This document shows, one piece after another, positions 55,749 through 64,000 of a stretch of 64,000 nt of DNA. A model generated the notes under the pieces. That model saw only the letters and a program-made list of their open reading frames with translations, did no database searches and was not told the DNA's origin. The DNA is from Vibrio renipiscarius. Lineage in GTDB: Bacteria; Pseudomonadota; Gammaproteobacteria; Enterobacterales; Vibrionaceae. Position 1 is the stretch's first letter; every line of letters begins with the position of its first letter. The stretch lies in the NCBI RefSeq assembly GCF_000827885.1, contig NZ_JTKH01000006.1:124001-188000 (forward strand). Reading direction: 5' to 3'. The translations under genes and the position numbers were made by a program.

Positions 55749-56339
55749 TTATTCAGCTTTGAACGTGTGTAAGCGATTTTGTGCTTTGCTTAGGCCATCT
55801 TTCAATAAGATGTCGAGACAGCGAACAGACTCGTCTGCTGCTGCATCAAGGAGCTCTTGCTCTTTAGCGGGAGCTTTACCTAACACATAACCTGCCACTT
55901 TATCTTTGTGCCCAGGATGGCCAATGCCAATCCGTAGACGATAAAAATCTTTATTGTTGGCTAATTTGCTGATGGTATCACGCAGGCCATTATGACCACC
56001 GTGACCACCGCCTTTTTTGAATTTAGCCACACCAGGAGGTAAGTCTAGCTCGTCGTGAGCGACCATGATCTCTTCTGGTTTAATTTGGTAGAACTTGGCC
56101 AGCGGCGCAATCGCTTTGCCAGACAAATTCATAAACGTGGTGGGGATCAAAAGACGAAGATCTTCACCATTTACCATGATGCGTCCAGTTAGACCAAAGA
56201 ACTTTGGCTCATTCTTTAGCGTGACGTTATGAACGCGAGCTAACTCTTCCACTACCCAAGCACCCGCATTATGGCGAGTTTTCGCGTATTCAGGGCCAGG
56301 GTTAGCCAGTCCGACAAGAAGTTTGATCTGTTGAGTCAA
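55749..56339 (-). CDS. pth: Peptidyl-tRNA hydrolase
   Basis: A 196-residue enzyme that frees tRNA from peptidyl-tRNAs that drop off the ribosome. The catalytic His23 is in TRHNAGAW; Asn13 (GLANPGPEY), and Asp in [12 protein letters not shown] and [11 protein letters not shown] are the other key motifs. The start codon is TTG, which gives [15 protein letters not shown], aligned with the usual Pth N-terminus. No ATG is available in frame nearby upstream. ychF follows in the same unit. Confidence 0.95.
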   Translation of the reverse strand: MTQQIKLLVGLANPGPEYAKTRHNAGAWVVEELARVHNVTLKNEPKFFGLTGRIMVNGEDLRLLIPTTFMNLSGKAIAPLAKFYQIKPEEIMVAHDELDLPPGVAKFKKGGGHGGHNGLRDTISKLANNKDFYRLRIGIGHPGHKDKVAGYVLGKAPAKEQELLDAAADESVRCLDILLKDGLSKAQNRLHTFKAE

Positions 56340-56569
56340 GGTAGGGATCTCTCTGGAAAATCAAAAAGCGCAGTATGATAGCACACAAATCCCAGTATGG
56401 GCGAGGTGTCAATACTTCGCAATATCAACCCATTTTATCGCCGAGTTTGACTTGATGCGCCCGCGGCGTTGATGGGATCTTTTAAACTTCATTTGATCGT
56501 TTCTCAATGCCCAGAGGTTTTATTGGCTTGCATCCGATTAGCAACATTACTTTACTAACGTATAGCCAT

Positions 56570-56598
56570 AAAAAAACACCCCATAAAGGGGTGTTTTC
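56570..56598 (-). terminator. Terminator after prs
   Basis: Stem AAAACACCCC/GGGGTGTTTT with loop ATAAA and an adjoining A/T run, about 25 bases past the prs stop on the minus strand. Confidence 0.9.
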
Positions 56599-56622
56599 AA
56601 ATTTGGTCTAATCTGGGAAAGA

Positions 56623-57567
56623 TTAGTTAAACATCGCAGAGATTGACTCTTCGTTGCTGATACGACGAATCGCTTCAGCTAGCATGCGAGATAGGCTAAG
56701 GGTAGTGACTTTACCTGTCGCTTCCATTTCTTTAGACAGAGTGATTGAGTCAGTGACGATCACTTGGTCTAGAACAGAGTTCTTGATGTTTTCAGCGGCG
56801 TTGCCAGAGAATACAGCGTGAGTTGCGTAAGCGAATACACGCTTAGCACCGCGCTCTTTCAAAGCTTCTGCTGCTTTACATAGTGTGCCACCAGTATCGA
56901 TCATGTCATCTACGATCACACAGTCGCGACCTTCAACGTCACCGATAAGGTTCATTACTTCTGAAACGTTTGCACGTGGACGACGCTTATCAACGATAGC
57001 AATATCGATGTCGCCAAGCGCTTTAGCCGTTGCACGAGCACGTACAACACCGCCCAGATCAGGAGAAACCACAACAGGATTTTCTAGACCACGAGTTTGC
57101 ATATCTTCAAGAAGTACTGGTGTACCGAAGATGTTGTCGACAGGTACATCGAAGAAGCCTTGAATTTGCTCTGCGTGTAGGTCGATAGTCAGAACGCGGT
57201 CAACACCAACGTTAGAAAGGAAATCCGCCACAACTTTCGCAGTGATAGGCACACGAGAAGAACGTACACGACGGTCTTGGCGTGCGTAACCAAAGTAAGG
57301 GATAACTGCTGTAATACGGCCAGCAGAAGCGCGGCGCATCGCATCAATCATAACGACAAGTTCCATTAAGTTGTCGTTGGTTGGTGCACAGGTAGATTGG
57401 ATGATGAATACATCACTACCACGTACGTTTTCGTTGATTTGAACAGCGACTTCGCCATCAGAAAAACGAGAAACAGTAGCGTCACCAAGTGAGATGTAAA
57501 GACGATCAGCAATGCGTTGGGCTAGTAAAGGTGTTGCGTTACCAGCAAATAGCTTCATATCAGGCAC
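56623..57567 (-). CDS. prs: Ribose-phosphate pyrophosphokinase
   Basis: A 314-residue enzyme making PRPP from ribose 5-phosphate and ATP, for nucleotide, His and Trp synthesis. The flexible loop motif [18 protein letters not shown] and the PRPP-binding motif [17 protein letters not shown] are present. The start codon is GTG (GTGCCTGATATG), as in E. coli prs, with GAGG eight bases upstream. The length is normal. ispE lies upstream on the same strand. Confidence 0.97.
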   Translation of the reverse strand: MPDMKLFAGNATPLLAQRIADRLYISLGDATVSRFSDGEVAVQINENVRGSDVFIIQSTCAPTNDNLMELVVMIDAMRRASAGRITAVIPYFGYARQDRRVRSSRVPITAKVVADFLSNVGVDRVLTIDLHAEQIQGFFDVPVDNIFGTPVLLEDMQTRGLENPVVVSPDLGGVVRARATAKALGDIDIAIVDKRRPRANVSEVMNLIGDVEGRDCVIVDDMIDTGGTLCKAAEALKERGAKRVFAYATHAVFSGNAAENIKNSVLDQVIVTDSITLSKEMEATGKVTTLSLSRMLAEAIRRISNEESISAMFN

Positions 57568-57596
57568 GGTGGAAACCTCGGGGTTGCGTCCAGTGT

Positions 57597-58469
57597 TTAA
57601 ATAAATTGATTGTGGGCTAAACGGTAGTTAGCCAGTGTCTGGTAAAGCGGCGAAACGTTACTACCTTTCGCTACAAAGGCCGACACAGTGTCAGGAAGCT
57701 GCTCGAGTACCTGTTGTGCATCGTTTTTATGAATAAATTCAGCAAAAACGCACGATCCCGTACCGGTCAATCTTGACGGCGCATATTGTAGCAGCCATGA
57801 AAGTTGCTTATCAACCTCTGGGTACAGCATTCGGACAATTTTTTCGCAATCGTTTCCGTAATTCTCATTCAATAGTACGGATAATGGCTGTTTTTTCGTG
57901 TTTCGGGTCAACTCGGGATGAGAAAAAATATCCGCAGTGGCAATACTGACGTTTGGTCGAACGACGAGGTACCATTTTTCTTCTGGCTCGACGGCAATAA
58001 TCTCTTCACCCACGCCTTCGGCAAAGGCCGCATGACCGCGTACAAAGACCGGAACATCGGCGCCAAGTGCCAAGCCGATTTCAGCTAATTGGTCATCACT
58101 GCATTGGGTTTGCCACAGATAATTGAGCGCAACAAGTACAGTGGCTGCGTTAGAAGAACCGCCACCAATGCCGCCTCCCATAGGTAAGATTTTTTGTAAC
58201 TGAATGTCAGCACCAAAGGTGCAGCCAGTAAATTGCTGCAATGCGTTTGCCGCACGCCAAATTAAATTGTCATGCAGTTCAACGCCCGGAATGTTCGGGG
58301 TGAGCGTAATGTCGCCACTGTCATTCGCGGTGATCGCCAGTTGGTCATTATGATCAATGAACTGAAACAATGTTTGCAGCTCATGATAGCCATTTGGACG
58401 GCGTCCCGTGATATACAGAAAAAGGTTTAGCTTAGCCGGAGAGGGCCAGTGCGTGGTGTCACTAATCAT
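57597..58469 (-). CDS. ispE: 4-(cytidine-5'-diphospho)-2-C-methyl-D-erythritol kinase
   Basis: A 290-residue GHMP kinase of the MEP isoprenoid pathway. The N-terminal motif [21 protein letters not shown] and the ATP-binding [17 protein letters not shown] are clear. I chose ATG 58469, which overlaps the lolB stop as TAATG, because it gives the family N-terminus with normal length. A GTG at 58484 would add five residues. Confidence 0.94.
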   Translation of the reverse strand: MISDTTHWPSPAKLNLFLYITGRRPNGYHELQTLFQFIDHNDQLAITANDSGDITLTPNIPGVELHDNLIWRAANALQQFTGCTFGADIQLQKILPMGGGIGGGSSNAATVLVALNYLWQTQCSDDQLAEIGLALGADVPVFVRGHAAFAEGVGEEIIAVEPEEKWYLVVRPNVSIATADIFSHPELTRNTKKQPLSVLLNENYGNDCEKIVRMLYPEVDKQLSWLLQYAPSRLTGTGSCVFAEFIHKNDAQQVLEQLPDTVSAFVAKGSNVSPLYQTLANYRLAHNQFI

Positions 58470-59086
58470 TACTTCAAGGTCCACTTGGAGATAACCAGAT
58501 TAATCGAGATGTTATCTTGCTTTAGTTTAAGTTTATGAGGAACAGGTAACAAAGAACCTAAAAAAGTGACATCTTGGTAACTGAGGTATTCAAGCTGCCA
58601 GGTTTGCCCTTGAATCGTCTTGGTTAACGATGCCAGTGTTTGGTTTTCGTTTAAGGTGTAATCATCGGCATGAGTGGGTTTTCCCAATAGCCAATCATTC
58701 AGTTGTTCTACCGGGATCGTCAGCCCTGTCAGTCGGGTGATCAAACGATCGGCGCTCACATCGGTCAATACTTGGTCATCATACGTCTCAACCTTCGCGC
58801 TGCCTTGATGGCTTTGCATATTTAAAACCGTTTGGCCAAGAAAAGTGCTCAAGCGTAATTGATTGCTATCTGCGTTGTGCTGCCATTGAAAATTTAACGA
58901 TTCTCTTTGCTCTGGTGAAATGTACCCCAGTTTACCTACCGCTTGATAATCGCTAACTAAAGCCAGTCTTTGTTGATGCGCTAACCATTCAACACTGGTT
59001 TCACTGTCCTGGATAGCGCTACAGCCAACGAGCGCCGTAAAAAAGGCGAGCATGGCAAATAATCGAAAAGAAAAATGGTAAGGCAT
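58469..59086 (-). CDS. lolB: Outer-membrane lipoprotein receptor LolB
   Basis: A 205-residue lipoprotein that receives lipoproteins from LolA and inserts them into the outer membrane. The signal peptide ends in the lipobox LVGC (Cys22). The rest is an 11-stranded half-barrel pattern ([33 protein letters not shown]). It is translationally coupled to ispE and divergent from hemA, the classic lolB-ispE//hemA arrangement. Confidence 0.95.
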   Translation of the reverse strand: MPYHFSFRLFAMLAFFTALVGCSAIQDSETSVEWLAHQQRLALVSDYQAVGKLGYISPEQRESLNFQWQHNADSNQLRLSTFLGQTVLNMQSHQGSAKVETYDDQVLTDVSADRLITRLTGLTIPVEQLNDWLLGKPTHADDYTLNENQTLASLTKTIQGQTWQLEYLSYQDVTFLGSLLPVPHKLKLKQDNISINLVISKWTLK

Positions 59087-59370
59087 TCGGCATTCATCCT
59101 AAATGAGCGATTTAAGGGGAGATACTATAGCATTGTTATTGTGATGAACGCTTACATGAAAAGGCGTTGTCGTAAAATGAAATAATACGCGTGATGGGCC
59201 AGCTTGAACACCGATGTAAACTGGGCGTAATTCGGTTTTTTCCGCACAAAACACGTGTTTTGCCTAGTGAGGAATAAAAACAAATTCGCAATCCTCTTTT
59301 ATTCAAGGGGGGCATCAAGTAAAATTCCGTCCTTGTTTGATCATAACTTGATTCAGAGAACCCACAGTAC

Positions 59371-60630
59371 ATGTCCTTGCTTGCTATCGGTATAAATCAT
59401 AATACGGCTTCTGTAGAACTGCGCGAAAAAGTCGCTTTCGGGCCGGAAAAACTACCGAGGGCATTACAGCAGCTGTCAGAAAATCAGTTAGTTAATGGCA
59501 GTGTTATCGTCTCAACATGTAACCGCACCGAAGTGTATTGTGATGTCAAACCCGCTGGAAAAAACAAGGTGGTTGATTGGCTTTCACAATTCCACCAAGT
59601 GAGTCCTGAAGAGCTAAAACCCAGTATTTATGTGCATGAAGAACAGGCTGCCATTCGCCATTTGATGCGAGTTGCGTGCGGTTTGGATTCGTTAGTGTTG
59701 GGCGAACCGCAGATTTTAGGCCAAGTTAAGCAGGCTTTTTCTGACTCTCGCGATCAAAAAAGTGTCAATGCACCGTTGGAAAAGTGGTTTCAAAAAACAT
59801 TTTCAGTGGCGAAGCGAGTTCGTACCGAAACGGATATTGGCGGCAATGCCGTTTCAGTGGCGTATGCCGCATGTACTCTGGCGAAACATATTTTTGAATC
59901 CTTGCAAAAATCGACCGTATTGTTGGTTGGTGCAGGTGAAACGATAGAATTAGTCGCGAAGCATTTAGCTGGAAATGGGTGTACCAAGATTATCGTCGCT
60001 AACCGAACGCGCGAGCGCGCGTTGACGTTGGCGGAAGAGTTTGGTGCGGAAGTGATCAGCCTACCTGAAATTCCAGACCATCTTGCGCGTGCTGATATTG
60101 TGATCAGTTCGACCGCAAGTCCTTTACCGATTATTGGTAAGGGGATGGTAGAAAGCGCGCTGAAAGCCCGTCGTAATCAACCGATGTTGTTTGTTGATAT
60201 TGCGGTTCCGCGTGATATCGAGTCCCAAGTCGGTGAACTCGATGATGCCTATTTGTATACCGTTGATGACTTACAGTCGATCGTCGACAGCAACATGGAA
60301 CAACGTAAAGTTGAAGCCATTCAAGCGGAAGCGATCGTTAGTGAAGAGAGTGCCGCCTTCATGACTTGGCTACGATCTTTGCAAGGCGTTGACAGTATTA
60401 GAGATTATCGCACTAGTGCCAATGACATTCGTCAAGAATTGTTGGCGCGTAGTATTCATGCCCTGCAGGCTGGTGGCGATCCGGAAAGCGTGTTGATTGA
60501 GCTTAGCAATAAGTTGACCAACCGCTTGATTCATACCCCGACTCGCGCATTACAAAGCGCCGCAGAGCAAGGCGAGCCAGCTCGGCTTGCTATTATTAGA
60601 CAAAGTTTGGGTCTTGATGACCCGCTATAA
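59371..60630 (+). CDS. hemA: Glutamyl-tRNA reductase
   Basis: A 419-residue NADPH-dependent enzyme that starts heme synthesis from glutamyl-tRNA. The catalytic Cys50 lies in [10 protein letters not shown]. The NADPH-binding Rossmann motif [17 protein letters not shown] is near residue 190, and the C-terminal dimerisation helices follow. prfA follows 23 bases later on the same strand. Confidence 0.97.
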   Translation: MSLLAIGINHNTASVELREKVAFGPEKLPRALQQLSENQLVNGSVIVSTCNRTEVYCDVKPAGKNKVVDWLSQFHQVSPEELKPSIYVHEEQAAIRHLMRVACGLDSLVLGEPQILGQVKQAFSDSRDQKSVNAPLEKWFQKTFSVAKRVRTETDIGGNAVSVAYAACTLAKHIFESLQKSTVLLVGAGETIELVAKHLAGNGCTKIIVANRTRERALTLAEEFGAEVISLPEIPDHLARADIVISSTASPLPIIGKGMVESALKARRNQPMLFVDIAVPRDIESQVGELDDAYLYTVDDLQSIVDSNMEQRKVEAIQAEAIVSEESAAFMTWLRSLQGVDSIRDYRTSANDIRQELLARSIHALQAGGDPESVLIELSNKLTNRLIHTPTRALQSAAEQGEPARLAIIRQSLGLDDPL

Positions 60631-60653
60631 CTAGAACCCTGAGTTAATAAAAT

Positions 60654-61742
60654 ATGAAAGCCTCAATTCTGACTAAGTTAGAAACGCTAGTAGAACGTTA
60701 CGAAGAAGTACAACACCTATTGGGCGACCCAGGTGTGATCGGCGACCAAAATAAATTTCGCGCCTTATCAAAAGAGTACTCTCAACTTGAAGAAGTGACT
60801 CAGTGCTTCCAATCCTATCAGCAAGCTCAAGACGATCTTGAAGCGGCAGAAGAGATGGCGAAGGAAGACGACGCAGAAATGCGTGAAATGGCTCAGGAAG
60901 AAATCAAAGACGCAAAAGAAGCGATCGAGCGCTTGACCGATGAGCTGCAAATTTTGCTTCTACCAAAAGATCCAAATGATGATCGTAACTGTTTCTTGGA
61001 AATTCGTGCCGGTGCGGGTGGTGATGAAGCGGGTATCTTTGCGGGTAACTTATTCCGTATGTACTCGAAGTTTGCCGAGAAAAAAGGCTGGCGCGTTGAA
61101 GTGATGAGTTGTAATGACTCAGAGCAAGGCGGCTATAAAGAAATGATCGCGAAAGTGAGCGGCGATGGTGCATACGGCGTACTGAAGTTTGAATCAGGCG
61201 GTCACCGCGTACAACGTGTACCAGAAACAGAATCTCAAGGTCGTGTGCATACTTCTGCATGTACGATCGCAGTGATGGCTGAAATCCCAGAAGCGGATCT
61301 TCCAGAAATCAAAGCAGCGGATCTTAAAATCGATACTTTCCGTGCATCAGGCGCGGGTGGTCAGCACGTCAACACCACGGATTCTGCAATCCGTATTACC
61401 CACTTACCAACCGGTACTGTGGTTGAGTGTCAGGACGAACGTTCACAGCACAAGAACAAAGCGAAAGCAATGCAGGTGCTTGCGGCTCGTATCGTTCAAG
61501 CAGAACAAGCACGCCGTGCAGCGGAAGTGTCGGACACACGTCGTAACCTACTAGGTTCTGGTGATCGTAGTGACCGTATTCGTACATACAACTACCCACA
61601 AGGTCGTGTTTCTGATCACCGTATCAACCTAACCATCTACCGTCTAAACGAAGTGATGGAAGGAGATTTAGCGAGCTTGATTGACCCTGTTGTTCAAGAG
61701 TACCAAGCGGATCAGCTTGCCGCTCTCGCTGAGAATCACTAA
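60654..61742 (+). CDS. prfA: Peptide chain release factor RF1
   Basis: A 362-residue factor that reads UAG and UAA stop codons and triggers peptide release. The recognition motif is RVPETES (PxT type), and the GGQ catalytic motif is [11 protein letters not shown] near residue 235. The length is standard. prmC, which methylates the GGQ glutamine, starts four bases later. Confidence 0.98.
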   Translation: MKASILTKLETLVERYEEVQHLLGDPGVIGDQNKFRALSKEYSQLEEVTQCFQSYQQAQDDLEAAEEMAKEDDAEMREMAQEEIKDAKEAIERLTDELQILLLPKDPNDDRNCFLEIRAGAGGDEAGIFAGNLFRMYSKFAEKKGWRVEVMSCNDSEQGGYKEMIAKVSGDGAYGVLKFESGGHRVQRVPETESQGRVHTSACTIAVMAEIPEADLPEIKAADLKIDTFRASGAGGQHVNTTDSAIRITHLPTGTVVECQDERSQHKNKAKAMQVLAARIVQAEQARRAAEVSDTRRNLLGSGDRSDRIRTYNYPQGRVSDHRINLTIYRLNEVMEGDLASLIDPVVQEYQADQLAALAENH

Positions 61743-61746
61743 TTCA

Positions 61747-62601
61747 ATGACGGCCTCAAACAGTGTTGAAAACACACTAAAGCGCGCCGTGCAGCAACTT
61801 CAAGAGAGCGGCAGTGAATCGCCCTCTCTTGATGCCGCCGTATTGCTCTGCCATGCGCTGGAAAAGCCTCGCTCATTTTTGATGACTTGGCCTGAAAAAG
61901 AGCTGACTTCACAAGAGCTCGCACCATTTGAAGCGTTATTGGCGCGCCGTTTAAACGGTGAACCGGTCGCGTATATTGTTGGCGAGCGTGAGTTTTGGTC
62001 GCTGCCTCTGCAAGTTTCTCCTACCACATTGATCCCTCGTCCTGATACCGAACGTTTAGTTGAACTGGCGTTAGATAAAGCGCTTGAAACCGACGGGGAC
62101 ATCTTAGATCTGGGTACTGGCACGGGTGCGATAGCATTGGCGCTGGCGTCTGAGTTGCCGCAACGCAACGTCGTAGGAATTGACTTGATGCCAGACGCTC
62201 AGCAGCTGGCGATCAATAACGGTAAACGATTGGCGATCCCTAACGCGACTTTTTTCGCGGGAAGCTGGTTTGAACCTCTGGAAGCGGGCACGCAGTTTGC
62301 GGTCATCGTCTCTAACCCGCCTTACATAGAAGAAAACGACCCGCACTTAACTCAAGGTGATGTGCGTTTTGAACCGCTTAGTGCACTCGTGGCGGCTGAA
62401 AATGGCTTGGCGGATATTCGCCATATCATTCAGGCTTCACGTGACTACTTATGTGATCAAGGATGGTTGTTGTTTGAACATGGATTTGAACAAGGTAAAG
62501 CAGTAAGAACAATCTTTGAAGAGTATGGCTATCAAGAAGTCGACACTTACCAAGATTATGGTCACAACGATAGGGTAACACTGGGTCGTTTTATTAAATA
62601 A
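61747..62601 (+). CDS. prmC: Release factor glutamine methyltransferase PrmC
   Basis: A 284-residue SAM-dependent enzyme that methylates the GGQ glutamine of release factors. The SAM-binding motif LDLGTGTGAIALALA and the catalytic NPPY (SNPPYIEEND) are present. I chose ATG 61747, four bases after the prfA stop; a longer frame extends back into prfA but would add an unrelated 22 residues. hemA, prfA and prmC form one operon. Confidence 0.96.
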   Translation: MTASNSVENTLKRAVQQLQESGSESPSLDAAVLLCHALEKPRSFLMTWPEKELTSQELAPFEALLARRLNGEPVAYIVGEREFWSLPLQVSPTTLIPRPDTERLVELALDKALETDGDILDLGTGTGAIALALASELPQRNVVGIDLMPDAQQLAINNGKRLAIPNATFFAGSWFEPLEAGTQFAVIVSNPPYIEENDPHLTQGDVRFEPLSALVAAENGLADIRHIIQASRDYLCDQGWLLFEHGFEQGKAVRTIFEEYGYQEVDTYQDYGHNDRVTLGRFIK

Positions 62602-62618
62602 CGCTAGGAGAGCATCTC

Positions 62619-62990
62619 ATGTACGAAGGTTTGAAGCATTTCCATCTATTAACTATTGCGCTTAGTGCCACACTATTGTCAGTGCGCTTCGCTCTGTTAA
62701 TGGCCAACTCCCCACTGCGTGAGAAAAAATTTCTTAAGGTCTTTCCTCACATTGTCGATTCGGCATTGCTGATCTCTGGTGCTGCACTCATCATTGGTTT
62801 TATTCCTTGGTCGGCGGCGCCGTGGCTACCGTCAAAAATGACGTGTGTTTTAGCGTATATTGCATTGGGTTTCTTTGCACTTAAGTTGGCGAAAAACAAC
62901 TGGTTACGTGTGTTTGCCTTTTTTGGCGCGCTCGGTTGGTTATTGATGGCCGGTAAAGTGGCGATAACTAAAACGCCGTTGTTGTTCTAA
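62619..62990 (+). CDS. sirB2: SirB2-family membrane protein
   Basis: A 123-residue inner-membrane protein with about four hydrophobic helices (about residues 7-25, 45-65, 70-90, 100-118). The SirB2 family is conserved between prmC and sirB1 in gamma-proteobacteria, with no established biochemical role. It directly abuts sirB1 (stop TAA followed by ATG). Confidence 0.9.
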   Translation: MYEGLKHFHLLTIALSATLLSVRFALLMANSPLREKKFLKVFPHIVDSALLISGAALIIGFIPWSAAPWLPSKMTCVLAYIALGFFALKLAKNNWLRVFAFFGALGWLLMAGKVAITKTPLLF

Positions 62991-63812
62991 ATGAGTACTG
63001 ACATGCAACCATTGTTTGATGAAGACTTTGACGCGCTGGAACTGATCGAAGGTGCCTTGGTACTGAATCAGGCGATTAACCCAGAAACCCAAGTCGATTG
63101 GGTAAAAGTAGAACTGCAGCGTCTGGTTGAAGAGGCCGAACTCGCTTTAGTCCATGAAAGTAATGAGCAGCAACGATTTGAATCGTTCTTACGTTTATTT
63201 TATTTCGATTGGGGCTTTCAAGGCGATGTGGAGGCTTATTTTGATTCGGCCAATGCTTTTGTCGATAAGGTCTTAGAGCGACGTAAGGGCATTCCCGTCA
63301 GTTTAGGTGCGGTGATGCTCTATATCGGTAAAAAGCTCGGCTTTCCGATCAATGGGATTACGTTTCCAACTCAATTTCTATTAAGCGTCGAATGGCCAGA
63401 TCAAGCACCATTGTATGTGAATCCGTTTAACGGTGAGTACGTGTCTCAACACACGCTGCGAGCATGGCTGGTAGGTCACCGTGGCCCATTTGTACAATTA
63501 GAGTCGAAACATCTTGAGACGGCCGATCACCCGACCATTATTGGTCGTTGGTTAGCGTTGATTAAAAGTGCGCTACTGCGTGAAGAGCAGTATGCCTTAG
63601 CTTTGCATTGTACCGATCTGGCATTGGGCTTTGTTCCCGATGACCCGTATGAAATTCGCGATCGCGGCTTTATCTATCAACAGCTAGACTGTCATAAAAT
63701 GGCCTTGTCTGATTATCAATATTTTATTGACCAGTGCCCTGATGATCCTGCTGCTGATCTGCTGAAAAATCAGGTGCAGGCGATGAGCCAAACTCAAGTT
63801 ACCTTACATTAA
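62991..63812 (+). CDS. sirB1: SirB1-family protein (transglutaminase-like and TPR)
   Basis: A 273-residue cytoplasmic protein with an N-terminal transglutaminase-like SirB1 domain (RKGIPVSLGAVMLYIGKKLGFPINGITFPTQFLL, about residues 100-135). A C-terminal tetratricopeptide region follows (ALHCTDLALGFVPDDPYEIRDRGFIYQQLDC). Family function is unresolved. It is the last gene before kdsA in the hemA-prfA-prmC-sirB2-sirB1-kdsA order. Confidence 0.92.
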   Translation: MSTDMQPLFDEDFDALELIEGALVLNQAINPETQVDWVKVELQRLVEEAELALVHESNEQQRFESFLRLFYFDWGFQGDVEAYFDSANAFVDKVLERRKGIPVSLGAVMLYIGKKLGFPINGITFPTQFLLSVEWPDQAPLYVNPFNGEYVSQHTLRAWLVGHRGPFVQLESKHLETADHPTIIGRWLALIKSALLREEQYALALHCTDLALGFVPDDPYEIRDRGFIYQQLDCHKMALSDYQYFIDQCPDDPAADLLKNQVQAMSQTQVTLH

Positions 63813-63859
63813 GTCCAGCCATTAAGGCTGGCGTCAAACGTTGAAATAGAGAGAAAAAA

Positions 63860-64000
63860 ATGGAACAGAAAATCGTTCGCGTTGGTGATATTCCTGTTGC
63901 TAACGACAAGCCGTTTACTTTGTTTGCTGGTATGAATGTTCTAGAGTCTCGCGATCTTGCGATGCAGATTTGTGAGCACTACGTAAAAGTGACGGATAAG
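63860..64000 (+). CDS. kdsA: KDO-8-phosphate synthase, N-terminal fragment (runs off the window)
   Basis: The first 47 codons read [20 protein letters not shown] and continue with the KdsA-type [18 protein letters not shown] segment. KdsA condenses PEP with arabinose 5-phosphate to make KDO-8-phosphate for lipopolysaccharide. The start follows GAGAG about 8 bases upstream. The gene order with sirB1 supports the call. Confidence 0.95.
   Translation, partial: MEQKIVRVGDIPVANDKPFTLFAGMNVLESRDLAMQICEHYVKVTDK

Noticed and set aside
61681..61746. PrmC start inside prfA.
   Set aside because: The extra residues do not resemble PrmC. ATG 61747 gives the normal start.

Overview
The window is a 64-kb stretch of core chromosome from a gamma-proteobacterium of the genus Vibrio or a very close relative. 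The indicators are: toxRS divergent from htpG, the Vibrio-type flagellar genes flgO/flgP/flgT and cheV-cheR beside flgA and flgB, a Leu/Gln/Met tRNA array next to ychF-pth-prs-ispE-lolB//hemA-prfA-prmC-sirB-kdsA, and many protein sequences that read like Vibrio orthologues. No insertion sequence, prophage, integron, CRISPR array or rRNA gene was seen.

Layout: 1-6.1 kb holds metabolism and housekeeping (ptsI start, ptsH, cysK, cysZ, zipA, ligA). 6.5-8.8 kb holds a porin followed by a DUF2057 protein and a tiny secreted protein. 9-13.6 kb is a minus-strand run of envelope and chaperone genes (NfeD-like, qmcA, ybbN/cnoX, a short-chain dehydrogenase, yfcH). 13.9-16.3 kb is a tight four-gene operon: two DUF1538 membrane proteins, a PII-like protein and a CBS-domain protein. 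16.3-23.7 kb holds yfcE, a SelT/SelW-like protein, a TauE-type exporter, toxS, toxR, htpG, adk and hemH. 23.8-27 kb is a copper module (DUF411 protein and copA) with a recognisable CueR-type promoter. 27.4-29.4 kb is a second porin + DUF2057 pair. 29.5-33.3 kb holds gltX, an OmpA-family protein, an orphan protein and a possible short transcript. 33.3-51.8 kb is a flagellar/chemotaxis cluster from flgT to a flagellin. 51.8-54.4 kb is a gene-poor stretch followed by 14 tRNA genes on the minus strand. 54.6-64 kb holds ychF to kdsA.

How the genes work together: the flagellar block encodes the rod, hook, P and L rings, the Vibrio H-ring proteins, the hook-filament junction, one flagellin, the anti-sigma factor FlgM with FlgN, and two chemotaxis proteins. 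Its regulation is partly readable: sigma-54 type -24/-12 elements precede flgO, flgB, flgF and flgK, a near-consensus sigma-28 promoter precedes flgM, and a sigma-54-like element with an altered -12 precedes the flagellin. The copper module pairs a P-type Cu(I) exporter with a putative periplasmic copper-binding protein. The best candidates for little-studied biology are the DUF1538/PII-like/CBS operon, the repeated porin-DUF2057 pairing, and the possible small transcript near 33.0-33.3 kb. Most of the window is otherwise ordinary core genome.
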